NCBI RefSeq assembly: GCF_008831285.2
Contig: NC_045141.1
Span: forward strand, 21,324,848-21,388,847
Length of the DNA stretch: 64,000 nt
Direction: 5' to 3'
From: Nymphaea colorata
Lineage: Eukaryota > Streptophyta > Magnoliopsida > Nymphaeales > Nymphaeaceae
Part shown: positions 13,301 through 24,696 of the stretch, one piece after another
How positions within the stretch are numbered: position 1 is the first letter of the stretch
How the letters are laid out: each line of letters begins with the position of its first letter
Program-made: the position numbers and the translations under genes
The notes under the pieces: generated by a model
What the model was told of the DNA's origin: nothing
What the model saw: the letters and a program-made list of their open reading frames with translations, nothing else
The model's database searches: none

Positions 13301-14190
13301 CATGCATCTGGAGGAGAGCTACTCGCTGCTGGAAGGTACAAAAGGTTAATAAATAGGCAGTTGCTTAAGAATCCATTGCCTAACCAACTGAATTAGCAAA
13401 AGGAAAAAGAAAAGTCATAAGTTCATAACAAAGAAAAAGAATGGAAAACTAAAGGAAAATCAATTATGCCATAGAAGTAGGCTTCGGATTGAGTTTGTCA
13501 TAGATCCCTGAAGCTTCCAAAACAGATGAAATCCTAAAAAGTCCAAAAACAAAAGTGCGTTTGCCAACATTGGGGAAAACCTACAAATCGTATTTCAACC
13601 AAAAAGCACAAACGAGAATTTAGAATTTTCCAGATATATTATAACCTAAAAACAACCCAAAACCGTCAAGAGATAAGGACCTAAAACGCAAAGTCCACCT
13701 AACGTCGAGCGTATCTTCCTTAATCATCCATAACAAGATCGACCTTTCCAGTAAACCCTATCCAACAAGGCTCCCAATCATGAATCTGAGGGTTCCACAA
13801 ACTTGCACAAATCACAAGGGTTTTCAGCGTTCCATAAGCTCCATCTATCCCTCCATCTAATAACTCAATTTTCCGAAAGCGTGTACAAGATAATTCAGTC
13901 AATCAACCAAAGAAGACAGTGCAACAACATTAGAAATGAAGACCAAACTAAGAAACAAGCTAAAACCTTACCTTCCATCTTTCGTTTATGCGTTCTGGGT
14001 TTTTGCGCCGAGAAATCATGGAATCAAAGAAGAGGCAGGAGACTATAGAAAGAAATGAGACAGCATCGGTGGTCATCTTCTCATCGAGTCTTCTTCGCGC
14101 ACAGAGAGAGAGAGAGAGAAAGAGAGAGGAAATTGCTTTCCAGCTTCCCACGAAGGGCTTACCCCGTCCGTGCCTGCTTGTGAGCAAAGG
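10339..14190 (-). other. 5' leader of the RING gene: two UTR exons and a 3.56-kb intron
   Basis: Reading the minus strand, a consensus donor (GGAAG|GTAAGG) sits at 13971/13972 and an acceptor (TTTTCAG) at 10413/10414, so UTR exon 2 is 10339-10412 and the intron is 10413-13971. Exon 1 probably runs from 13972 to about 14150-14190 and includes a CT-rich run (GA on the + strand, about 14103-14130), typical of plant 5' UTRs. Extra small exons inside the intron cannot be excluded. The intron holds no recognised coding sequence. Confidence 0.6.
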
Positions 14191-15138
14191 GTCGGGTCAG
14201 AATTTTTTAAGATCATATCCATAACTCTGATCCTCAATGGGAGCCAGATGACGCAGGCCCTGGATCTTAGACCCGTGGACTTCAACAAAGGTTTCAGATC
14301 TTTTGTCTTGAGGGATGGATGGATGGATTATATCAGAGATTTATAGTCTTCGGATATTCAGTACCTCGATATGAAGCCAAACCCCTACTTCTCACTGGAG
14401 ATCCGACCAATATAAGATCTGCAGTAAGACAAAAACAGTGGATCGGAATAGGTCCCACTTCAGATCCATCTCTTCAATCTCCCTTCCCATTCCCGGACTC
14501 CAAATTTACTTCCTTATCTTTAATGTTGATTACCCAAGTCTTGGATCCTAATTAATTAGAATTTGAAATCCATGAGAGATGGATGGCTTCCCCAGATCTG
14601 AAGACCCGAATTAACAAATTAAGGGTGTGTTTGATTCTCTACAGATCTCAGGTCCAAGTCCAAACGAATCTCAAATCTGCAACAGCTGAAATAAGATAGA
14701 GTTCAAATCGGATTTAAAATTGAGAAGGAGGGGGTTGGATTTGAAAACAACAGATTGCAAATCTGCAGTGAACTTAGATCACCACGGACCTGAGATCCGC
14801 AGTAGGCAAACGCAACCTAAAGTCCGATCCAAGATTGTTAGGTTGACGAATCATAGATTTTGGTCTACCATCTCTTTGCCACATCAGCAAAACCATGCTA
14901 ATCCAGATCCTCCGCTGTCAAACATAAGGCAACAATTACGTGGCGGGTGATGATCATGATCTTTTTTTTTTTTTAAGTTTTGGACCCGTGATGGCACGAA
15001 CAAACCTAGAATTCGGATAAAGTTCCTCCCAGCTCTGATCTACCAAGGAGTTGGGTCAATCTCGATGTTCAAACGGAATTGATCCCGGACCCGTCTATAT
15101 CAGTTAACCTCTCTAGTCTTTTTCTTTGTAGTTCATTA
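14191..15138. other. Intergenic DNA, no gene seen
   Basis: The region contains several scattered copies of short AGATCTGCAGT-like strings (for example near 14418, 14761 and 14795) and a GGGTGTGTTTGATT string near 14622 that resembles a MITE terminus. No paired end was located. No coding signal. Confidence 0.4.
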
Positions 15139-15531
15139 AGGGGTTATTTGGCAACAGTAACATATTGTTATTGTCTCATGAATATGATACAAAAATAAAA
15201 GTCGTCTTGCAATAGTAACATATTGTTATTGTCTTATGAATCTAACACAAAAATGAGACAAATTCACGAAACACTTGCTATAGTGTTCTTTGCAATAGTA
15301 ACATATTGTTATTGTCTCATGAATCTAACACAAAAAATGAGACAAATTCACGAAACACTTGTTATAGTGTTCTTTGCAATAGTAACATATTGTTATTGTC
15401 TCATGAATCTAACACAAAAAAATGAGACAAATTCACGAAACACTTGCTATAGTGTTCTTTGCATCTGCCCCATTTTATAGGGTAGGTTCATGAGATAGTA
15501 ACATCATGTTACTATTACTAAGCAAATCTAA
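15139..15531. mobile_element. MITE-like element with internal tandem repeats
   Basis: The left end (from about 15139, TTATTTGGCAACAGTAACAT) and the right end (to about 15531) are imperfect inverted repeats of about 40 bases; both carry AGTAACAT and TCTCATGAA in opposite orientation. Between them a block of about 83-84 bp is repeated: starts at 15209, 15292 and 15376, with a shorter diverged copy from 15151. Each unit contains a small hairpin (AACACT/AGTGTT). The superfamily was not determined because no target-site duplication was found. Confidence 0.65.
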
Positions 15532-16168
15532 CAGTAGCAGTTTTCATTGGATCAATTCAAAAAGTTCCCAAGTTGTAGGAGTTTGATCCAAAGTGTGTGG
15601 ATCCTTTTGGGGTTTCTAAAGTGTTCCTTGATAGATAATTAGAGATGTAGGCCATGACAGATAAAAAAAGATGTTTCCATGTAACAAGTTAATTCAAGAA
15701 CGAAAAGCAAAAGTTGAGTTATTTCATGTAAATTCGAATGTACGTATTGAAGGCCATGGCTGAGTAACAAGTTAAGCCGAGGGAATATGCTTTGCCTTAG
15801 CTTGTAAAGAGAGAGACGCACCAAAAGGAACGCATAGGTTTGCGAGCTTAACGACTGCTAGATTTTATTACTGTCACACTCGATGATTGCTGAATATTGT
15901 AAGCATTAGATTCAACTCCAGCTAGCAATGTATCCTGACATGCTGATTCAAGCTTGCAATCATTAAACCAGCAATATGTAAAGGGTGATCATATACAGAA
16001 TAAATTTTGATTTCATATTCTGGTTCATGATCGTATAAACTAAGCAGAAGATCAAGATTTAGTCATCAGCGTATCCAAGTTCAAATTAAAATTCTCCTTC
16101 ATGTAATACCGCAGTAAGTCTGTAACTAGCTAAGGACAGATCTATCAATAGCATATTCTATGCATCCC

Positions 16169-16170
<2 letters not shown>

Positions 16171-16200
<30 letters not shown>
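16171..16200. repeat. (CT)n microsatellite
   Basis: Fifteen CT dinucleotides in a row are visible. Confidence 0.95.
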
Positions 16201-16203
<3 letters not shown>

Positions 16204-16493
16204 CACACAGATACACAAGGTGCGGTAAGAGAGAGCACCTGAGAATATTTTCAAAACTGTGCAACCATAAATATTGTAGCGTTTCTCCTCTCATCTACCT
16301 GAATATGAGGGAAACAATATCATCTTCAGTATGTTTTATTTCACGTGTGGAAGCAGGGATGTCAGGATATCCAATTTGTCGAACTGTTCCAAAAAAAAAA
16401 AAAAGAATCGGATATGGAAAATTTTTTAATATTTGATTGAGAAATCAGATCAGATTCAGATTTAAGAAATGACATTTGATCAGATTCGGATTC

Positions 16494-16591
16494 AAATATA
16501 CATAAATATCTCTTCATATTCAGATTTGGATTCAGACCTGATTTAGTTTTAAATGAATCCTATAACAAATGCTCTTATAATTTAAAATGCC
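16494..16591. repeat. 98-bp direct repeat, left copy
   Basis: This block recurs at 17031-17128 with a single C/T difference by eye (GACCTG here, GATCTG there). The two copies frame a copia LTR fragment. Confidence 0.92.
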
Positions 16592-17030
16592 GATCTATTT
16601 ACCAAAAGCTTATCAAAGCGTACTTTCAATCATCTCAAGACCAAACTCAGCCTTCAGCAGCGGCTTAGTTTGAGGGGGAATGTTAACAAAACTGATAAGG
16701 ATGAATCCGTTGGAGAGAAGATCAGCAATCAAGATATGGAGCTGGTAATCAAAGATTGTGATCAAATAAAAAAGGCAGAAAAATCAGAAGAAAGGGAAAG
16801 GCGGAAATTTGGGGATCAGATGAAGATTTCATCTAATGTAGGCAAGAACAACCTTGCCTACAATAAGACGTGATTTCTTCCCTATAAAAGGGACTCGACT
16901 CTCCCATTGTAATTATCTTCTCATTCTATAAAGATTGTTTGAGTGCCTTCCAACCGTGGACGTAGGCTCAACCAGAGCTGAACCACGTTATTTCCTGTCT
17001 TTATATTCCTCTCTTCTCTGTTTTTCTTTA
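16592..17030 (+). mobile_element. Ty1/copia-type 3' end: polypurine tract plus LTR
   Basis: TTTGAGGGGGAA ending at 16680 is a typical copia polypurine tract, and TGTTAAC from 16681 is a typical LTR start. The following 350 bases contain a TATAAAAG box at 16883-16890 and a pyrimidine-rich end (about 17005-17030), consistent with a full LTR. About 75 bases of element-like internal sequence precede the tract. No reverse transcriptase or integrase is present, so it is a truncated fragment and not a clean solo LTR. The LTR end is uncertain because no clear terminal CA is seen. Confidence 0.7.
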
Positions 17031-17128
17031 AAATATACATAAATATCTCTTCATATTCAGATTTGGATTCAGATCTGATTTAGTTTTAAATGAATCCTAT
17101 AACAAATGCTCTTATAATTTAAAATGCC
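17031..17128. repeat. 98-bp direct repeat, right copy
   Basis: Matches 16494-16591 at 97 of 98 positions by eye. Confidence 0.92.
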
Positions 17129-19030
17129 AGTTCGATTCAAAATTTACATTCCAATTCAGATATAATGTAAAAATCAATTTTAGATCTTAGATTCAGATTA
17201 TGAAATTGAATTTCAAACTTGGATTCAGATATGATTTTTCTTTGTTTGTATTCAAATCTGAATTTGAATCCGAATATGCGAATATCCAAAAAAGTAAATA
17301 TAGTTAAGGGTATATCCGATAAAAAATTTTCGTTGTTCTTGTCGTCATTTCTTAGTGGAGTTTTTTTCTTCTTTCTGATGGAAATCAAGCGTTTATATAA
17401 TTATGAGAGGATGATGATTTTTAGTACTCTAGCTGTAACCCTGTTTGTTGAGAGCCTTTTGTGTAGAGAGTCCTCTTGTTCTATGCTTTTCTGCAGTTTG
17501 TGGATTCCATTGCGGCATGAATTCCTATTTAGAATTAACACTTTCTGCACGAAATGGGAAGTGTTCGGCCCTTCGTTATTGTTCCCAATTCCCTAGAGAG
17601 AGAAAATATTTTAATTTTCTTTGTAAATTTTTTTTTTTTGTTGAATCTTTAATGGAAACCCCTTACAGTTGATTCATGATGCCTTATACATGCTTAATAT
17701 CTTCTTGAGAAAACTATCACGTAAATTTTTTTTGGTCAAGTATGACACTAGCAGTCCAGATCACCATTCAATATCATGAACTTGGTCTTCTTTTTCAGCA
17801 AAACCACACGGTAGATTCCTCTTAAGCAACAGCTTTCATGTCAGGGCGAGACTTGCGTTTGCCTGCAGAATTCAAGCCAAACAAGATTTATGCTATGATG
17901 ATGAGGCTTGCGCTTTGAGTCAATATCAAAATCATGTTTCAACAATCAAGCAATCATTCCCTGTCTCTTCTACATGTGATATGTCTCACATACGCCATCT
18001 AACCAAGTTCATCCAATGAAACCATGTTCCAATAATCATTCACTTTTCGAGTTAACCAACCATCTAACCGGATCCGTTCAATCAAGTATGCTAAATGGTT
18101 ACGAGAAAAACAAAGAAAAAAAAAGTGCCAGATTAGTTCGCACATTTTTTCCTCAACCAACTATATATGCTTTAGATGAATGACCTTTGTTACGCGGTTG
18201 AGTGACTCTTCATAGCTAGCACCATCATATATATATATATATATATATAAACTAATCAAAGTTAAGATGCTAGCCCGTTGATCCCTTTCTTTCTTAATAT
18301 GTATTAATATGTGAAAATGTTTTAAAAAAACAGTATTAGCCCGGTATCCGTTTGCTCACTGATACAATTTTTTGGCGTATGGGTTTTGCTATATAGCAAC
18401 CTGTATCACCCAATTTTTTATTTTACAAATTTCAGAAATAGCATTAAACACTTTAAATTGATTTAAAAATTAAATAAAAAGAACGAAAACCCATGTTAGC
18501 CTTCTATCGACATATAGTGGCAAGTGGTAGCGGAGATTCATGGGAGCTGGCTCGGGCAGACTTCATCTCTTTGGAATTGAGGCTGCACTCGTATCTAGCC
18601 ACATGAAATGCCCACACGGCGTGTAATAGTGCTAGAAAATTTGGGTTCAAGGACTACTAATCTAAAATCTTTCATACATCTACTTTAAGATCTTTCATAC
18701 CTTTAGTGGCAGCAATATACGTAAATTAGCAAATATTTGAAGGTTTATCTATATAAAAAATAAAGAAATTTTGTGAGGCTGGTGTGGGCAACTGCACACA
18801 TATGCCAACATGTGGCTCTGTCGCGCTCTGCCACGCCAGACTTAGGCGGTGACTCCCCTCAGCCAAAAAAAAATCTGGCTCCACCATTGTTGACAAGGGG
18901 CTAATAAAATATGCATATCAAATGGACAGCTCCGATACACAGCATTAGTGACAACTCCAGTTGAGGAATGTACTTGTCTACGAGAAGTTATCATATCGCT
19001 ATCAAGCATCATCTGATGGGTGGTGGTACG
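17129..19030. other. AT-rich intergenic DNA
   Basis: Contains an (AT)n microsatellite at about 18227-18249 and, near 18779-18800, a diverged copy of the GTGTGGGCA palindromic dispersed repeat. Short open frames (for example 17219-17596) are low-complexity and match nothing I recognise. Confidence 0.5.
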
Positions 19031-19210
19031 TCAGGGCTCCATGTGATATGTCCTTTTAACATCTAATATGAGTTCATGAATCCCGTTATAATTGACAGCC
19101 TGCAAGTTTTCGGAGTTCATCAACTTCGTCATTCTTGATTGCATTGCATTGAGAATTGACACCAAGATTTTGCAGCAGGCAGCTGATTCCATCTTTGCTT
19201 CCTTCATTGA
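19031..19210 (-). pseudogene. Orphan exon-like fragment (60 codons to a stop)
   Basis: On the minus strand a strong pyrimidine tract and acceptor (CTTTGTTCTTTCAG) open an exon that reads SMKEAKMESAACCKIL, then SILNAMQSRMTKLMNSE, then NYNGIHELILDVKR, and stops with TGA at 19031-19033. Composition, acceptor and clean stop look like the last exon of a real gene, but no upstream exon was found in the next several kb and I do not recognise the family. It may be a captured or relict gene fragment, or the terminal exon of a gene with a very long intron. Confidence 0.4.
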
Positions 19211-19439
19211 CTGAAAGAACAAAGCTAAGGAGTCCAAAATCATCATCAAATATATAATTGGGCATAAGAGTAAGTTAATTAAGCTACATAATTTTTAACT
19301 ATATTACATATATGTAATTTATTTATTTAGATTTTTCATTATTTTTAGGGAAAAATAATGGGGCATAAAAGGAAGAGGGCGTTTTGGTAATTGGGGAACG
19401 AGGATGTCGAAATGATTTGGACAGGCTCCCCCATCCCCA

Positions 19440-20216
19440 CTTCACGTGGCCGTCGCGCCAATGAGGGTGCTGCGTCCTCGCGGCATCACGTGACCATTTA
19501 TGTGGTCGCCTTCCCAATCATTTTCATCCATCATCCGTCGGTGCGTACAGGAGTGGGACCCACGGATAATGCGCACATGATGATGATATGATATGATATG
19601 ATGATGATGATGGCATCATCATGGCAATCATGCGATAAGAATGACCTCTTTCGCCGAAAGACCAAAACACCCTTACGGAGCACCTTGCACAAACACATCA
19701 AATGCTCATGTGTTTGTGTTTGATGGAAGAGCACATTTACCCTATTTGTTATGTATTATATGAAGCGTGCTTGTTCGCAAGTGAATGATAGAACTTTCAA
19801 TGTAACCGATATTTGAAAAATAAAATACTTCGCTTTTCAAGGCGACCTCAAACCAAAAGCCCTATTTTGGAGGGATGGTATGGTCTTTTGGTAAAGGGGC
19901 GGGGGCAATTTCGTCATTGTGGAGGGTGACGGAGCTAGCTTGATGGGGTGACAAAATCTAAGTCCTAAGATTTTGTGGGTCCCGCAGTTACTTTTCTCAC
20001 AGATGAGCATCTAATGATTTGTTCGTTCCCTCTATCCACGTGGAGAGACAAGAGTTTGACACGTCGTCTGTGGGACCAGCAGCCACGTGCTGAAGGCTCC
20101 CCGCTGCCGAGGAAATGAACGAATCGGCCCCTCAAGGAAAATCGTCCGTGGATATAGATAATGGACATTGACCCGATCCAGGAGGCAGTATCCGTTTCAC
20201 CGTCTCGCGAGCCCAT
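19440..20216. promoter_or_regulatory. G-box cluster without an evident gene
   Basis: Four CACGTG palindromes lie at 19443-19448, 19487-19492, 20037-20042 and 20084-20089, plus GACACGTCG near 20059. CACGTG is the core bound by plant bZIP and bHLH factors and the core of ABA-response elements. The stretch is more GC-rich than its surroundings and looks promoter-like, but no coding exon is recognisable on either side. An ATG/ATATG microsatellite lies at about 19577-19612. Confidence 0.45.
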
Positions 20217-20488
20217 TGGGTTTGGTTAATATAATATGTTTACATGAACCCTTTTCTTGTTATGTTTTCAGAATTTTTTTGTTTCATGTGCATTATTTAA
20301 AGCTGTTTTCTTAATATTAAATTTCAGCTTTGGATTTGGTCCAACTTTTTTTTTAGAAAAGCAAAGATCTAATTCTAATCAAAATCACTTTTTGATAAGA
20401 TTGCCATGCGAAATAAAGCAAGCGTCAAACTCTATGGTGTCAAAAGAAAGTGGTGGAGCCACATACAGCACATGCTTCTCTTAACTCT

Positions 20489-20678
20489 CCAAAATCTTTA
20501 TATAAGTACCTATTATATTTGCATATCAGTGCTCTTTTTCGACGAAAAAATTCTATATTAATGCTTCTTTATGAAATTTTTTTCCAAAATCTTTATATAA
20601 GTACCTATTATATTTGCATATCAGTGCTCTTTTTCGACGAAAAAATTCTATATTAATGCTTCTTTATGAAATTTTTTG
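20489..20678. repeat. Two-copy tandem duplication, 95-bp unit
   Basis: The unit begins CCAAAATCTTTATATAAG at 20489 and again at 20584, nearly identical. It runs into GGCTCCGCC at 20681, a string also found at the ends of related dispersed elements near 22873 and, inverted, near 28903. It is probably part of a short transposon family. Confidence 0.85.
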
Positions 20679-20690
20679 GCTCCGCCTTTG

Positions 20691-23600
20691 GAGAGAAAAC
20701 ACAAAAGTTTAGCTTCAAACTCAAGCTAGCTAGAGACTGGGCCACTCATTGGCAGGCCTTTGGTTGCTTAAGTTTTCCTAGCTTGTTCTAACTTACTTCA
20801 AAAAATCAAACATAAAGAATTAAGGCATATAATACGCCAGCTAAACAGACAATTTGCTTAAGAATTAATTCGGCTCATTTACGGCCGTCTTTTAGCGAAA
20901 CATACCATTAATCAAGATCAATGATCTTTTTTCTTGTTAGTTTGTTGCTTGAATGCATAATTAATGCGCTTATGCATCCTAATGAGCACTTAAATAATAT
21001 CGTAGTGCTTTTCATCTTATACATGATTTGTCATTCTGAGCATGTAGATGAATTTGGCCCCCAACATCGTGTACAAACTAATGAATATATGCATAATGAA
21101 GCCCAATTATACGTTGTCGTTGTCCCGACCTACTTAATCATTTTGGAGTATATCTTATGCTAAATCCAAACATAACCGTATAGTTCGTCGCAATAATTTG
21201 ACGTTCACACAATATTCTTTTTTGAATGGAGATTGACATCATAATTATCTAAGCAAACTAGCTAGCGCGGCGAAATGGTAAAGATTTCAACGAGGTAGAA
21301 TAACTTTTGGATCAACTAATAAAAAGTTGAGCATTTTTGTCTTCAACTTGTTAGCTTTTGTGAGCCATTTGCCAATTTGATCCATGAAAATGGAAAAGGA
21401 GATGTAGATGTTAAGGATATACCAGATCCACGAAAATGGTAAAAGATGTATTCGACTCAAATCCGATCGATTGACATCCCTAGTTGTCATATATAGAGGT
21501 GAATATAGGTAAAATTAATTAGGTTAAGCAGTATCTTTTGTCCTTAAAAAAGCAAAAAAAAAAAAATCAGTTTTTTAATTTGTGATGTTTATCTTACTTA
21601 ATGTCCTACACATTGATGGATCGTGTTCACTTTGAACGTAGATAAAGGCAAAAAATAAATTAAAGTTAGCAAAATACGAAAGCATCCCACTTTTGTATGC
21701 ACTAATTGTTCACATCGTTCTCAGGGAATACTAAAATGCCACTTGCATTATATTGGTATACTTCAATAAAGAAGATTTTCTTAATCTTGGCCTTCCACTG
21801 TGAACTTCACCTACCAAAGTTTTCATAATCATGAAAATCACAAGAATTAATCATAAACAGATAAATAGATAAGACAAGGCTTGGTCAGTTGCTAATAGTG
21901 GATCTTATGGCTTCTAAACATCTTAAAAGTTGGATATATCTAAGCTCTACTTCCAACTAAAAGCCCAAAACACTGCAATATAGAAAGAGCGATGAGAAGG
22001 TAAATTAAGAAGAAGACCATGTACTTGAAAAAAGAGGTTGGAATTGAAAAAATAAGAAAGGACGAGCAAAATAAATATTAAAATACATTAGAGGATTAGG
22101 CAGCATACGTATGAAGGAATTGGCATACTTTAAAAATACAACGTGTTCCCATGTTATCAGAAATACTCTCAAAGGAATGTCCACTAGAAATTGATGGGAA
22201 CGGATCCGTTCTTTTCTTTAACTGGTTTGTCTCAAAGGGGATCTATAAACTAATTGTGCATTTGCACATGGTCATCTCCGATCCAATTCATTGTGGAGAT
22301 CTCAAATCAGTTTAAGAACAAGATTAATTTGGCAAATAACTAATTTCCTCTTGAGTTAGGAATTTCACATCAATTGTTTGGATTTGGATCAAATCACATA
22401 TTTCCTTAGGTTGGTAATGGAAAAATGTGATTCATTCATGCTTGTTATAGTATGGCGAACGACATCAAATTGTATTTGGACTTTGTTATGTCTACAAACT
22501 GCTCTCTAATTGCAAATTGGGGCAAGAAGAAGCACATTTGAACACTCTTAAGGTGGGTCTAAATGATTTAGGACCATGTAGCAACACTTGGCATTTCTTA
22601 ATCCCACTTATACATTACCAATCATCAAGTTGACGGTGTTCGGCTGCCGCCTGTTTTAGACAATGAGTGACGTCAACACGAGTATGGATCATGTCGCGTC
22701 TAAACTAGTTTGCTTATCTAAAACACCAATTAATTCAATTTTCTAACTTGTAATCTGACTCAAAACTGTCAATTTTTGAATTTTTGTTGCTATTGATATA
22801 TTTGATTGTTATATATATAAATACCACAAACAAATTCAAAGTATTGAATAAGTGCCCCACTAGAAAATTTTTTTGGCTCCGCCAGTGTTCGGATGATGGA
22901 AAAAATGGTGGCAAAATATCACATAATCTAGAAATAATCTTGTTCTTAGGTGGCTTTGTCCGGAAGAATTCATTTTTAAAATTCTAAAACCATTTTTTTT
23001 TATTTATTTTGATGTAAACGACGGTGGAGGAAATCAAGTCGCCGACTATTTGCCGATTTCCTCCGCCGGAAATCCGAGGAATTGGAAAGGAGGGGACAAC
23101 CTAGCCGTTTGCGCCCACTTTCCGATCACTCCTTGGAAGCACCGTCGGAGCTGGGGCCCGGCGGGTCCTTCGTCCGCCGGCAATCATTGATGGCCGTACA
23201 TCAACGACCGACTTTTACCGTCAACATGATTGGGGTAAAACAAAAGAAATTACACCGAAATATGATTTCTTTCGCTGTTCCAACTTTTTTCCTCTAAAAT
23301 TTTTCTATGTTTGCTTTTCTCGATCTTGGGTAGTTAGGCCGATTGTTGATTGACGTGAAGGAGCGGTGCATGTCGCGATTTGTCTCGGTCGTAGAAGCTG
23401 CTTGTGATTTTATATCTCAGAGACATCTAGTTCAAGCTATATGGTGTGGTCTGTTTCAGAAACTCCCAAAGGCGGTACTTACGGTGGGAGGACGGCGTAT
23501 AGAGAGAAAGAGAGAGTCATAGTTGCTGTAATATCCAGGATGATGAGACTGACACAACACAAAGGAAGAGAGTGACATAACGTTCCACATTGTTCGTTTA

Positions 23601-24696
23601 TGAAGGAAGAGGATGGTGAAATTGTTTGAGTTATTCCAAGCACTAAGTTGTTACTTTATCTGCGGTTCCACATAACTATGAAAGAACAGCTGATGTTCTT
23701 AGTTCCTTTTCTAATTGATTTGAACCTATGATATCATATAATATATCGAATGGGGCCATTTTTGTGTGTAACAACATATTCATGACACTAATAGAAATCG
23801 AATGTTTGTAGAACATGAAAAGAGTTGGTGGTGGATCCCCAAGATTTTTGTTATACATATCAAATAAGTATGGTGTGCGAGAGAGAGAGAGAGATAAAAT
23901 TAGCTAGTTTATCTTTGGACGTGATCACATTTTCCTCATCATTCCCTACTAGGATGTCCTGTACTGGAAAAATAATATATTCTGCGAGAAAAGGAAATAA
24001 ATGTAGGTCTATGAATTCGCCGACAATACACCCAAGTCCTTCATGCAACAGCTACCTTGGTGTACCTTTTGTGAGATTGGTACATGTGATTGAACAGAGT
24101 GTCCATTGCTCCCTTACTTATTTACATATTAGTGCTCCATAACTATATTTATATCTACATTTTACCTTCACAAGTACGATCAAAATTCAGAATATATATA
24201 TATATATATATATTCACTTACCTCACAAAGTTGGTCCATTGTTTTTCCAAAAAATAAGTAGAAAGAAGGAAAATAGGGCTTCATGCTTACCCACAGGAAC
24301 CTTCAACAGCATCTACGTCAGGAAATAAAAAAGAAAGCGAAGGAAAAGAAAAGAAAAAGGAAAAGAAAAAGAAAAAAGGGGGTGCAAGCATGACTTTTTC
24401 CTCCATTGCATTATTTATTCGTTTGCTCTGAAAATTTTCTCTCCTTCACGTGTGAGCGTTGTCTTCTTTCTACCCTATGGGTCAAATTCCACCGACTGTT
24501 TCTTGCCACCTTCATCCTTCCGTGTATTTCATTCCACCAAATCGAAACAGGTTGAGACCGCTCTCCAACACCTATAAGAATTGCTCGCAACAGTCTCTTT
24601 GATCGTCATACGGGGTAGGTGGATCATCTTCTTCTCCATCAATCGGCCATTCTCTGCTGCCAATTACCAAGAATTTCTGCAGATCACCACCGGAAA
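20691..24696. other. Gene-free spacer upstream of the HD-Zip gene
   Basis: Holds a GC-rich island at about 23020-23240 with a short open frame that matches nothing I know, a transposon-end string GGCTCCGCC near 22873, a GA run near 23880-23895 and (AT)n at about 24192-24213. The last few hundred bases before 24697 should contain the HD-Zip promoter and 5' UTR. CACGTG lies in CTTCACGTGTG near 24447. Confidence 0.5.

Noticed and set aside
15209-15466. CRISPR-like array of repeats
   Set aside because: The 83-bp units are contiguous tandem repeats without unique spacers, in a plant genome.
17219-17596. 125-codon open frame
   Set aside because: Phe/Leu/Ser-rich, AT-driven composition with no family resemblance or splice support.
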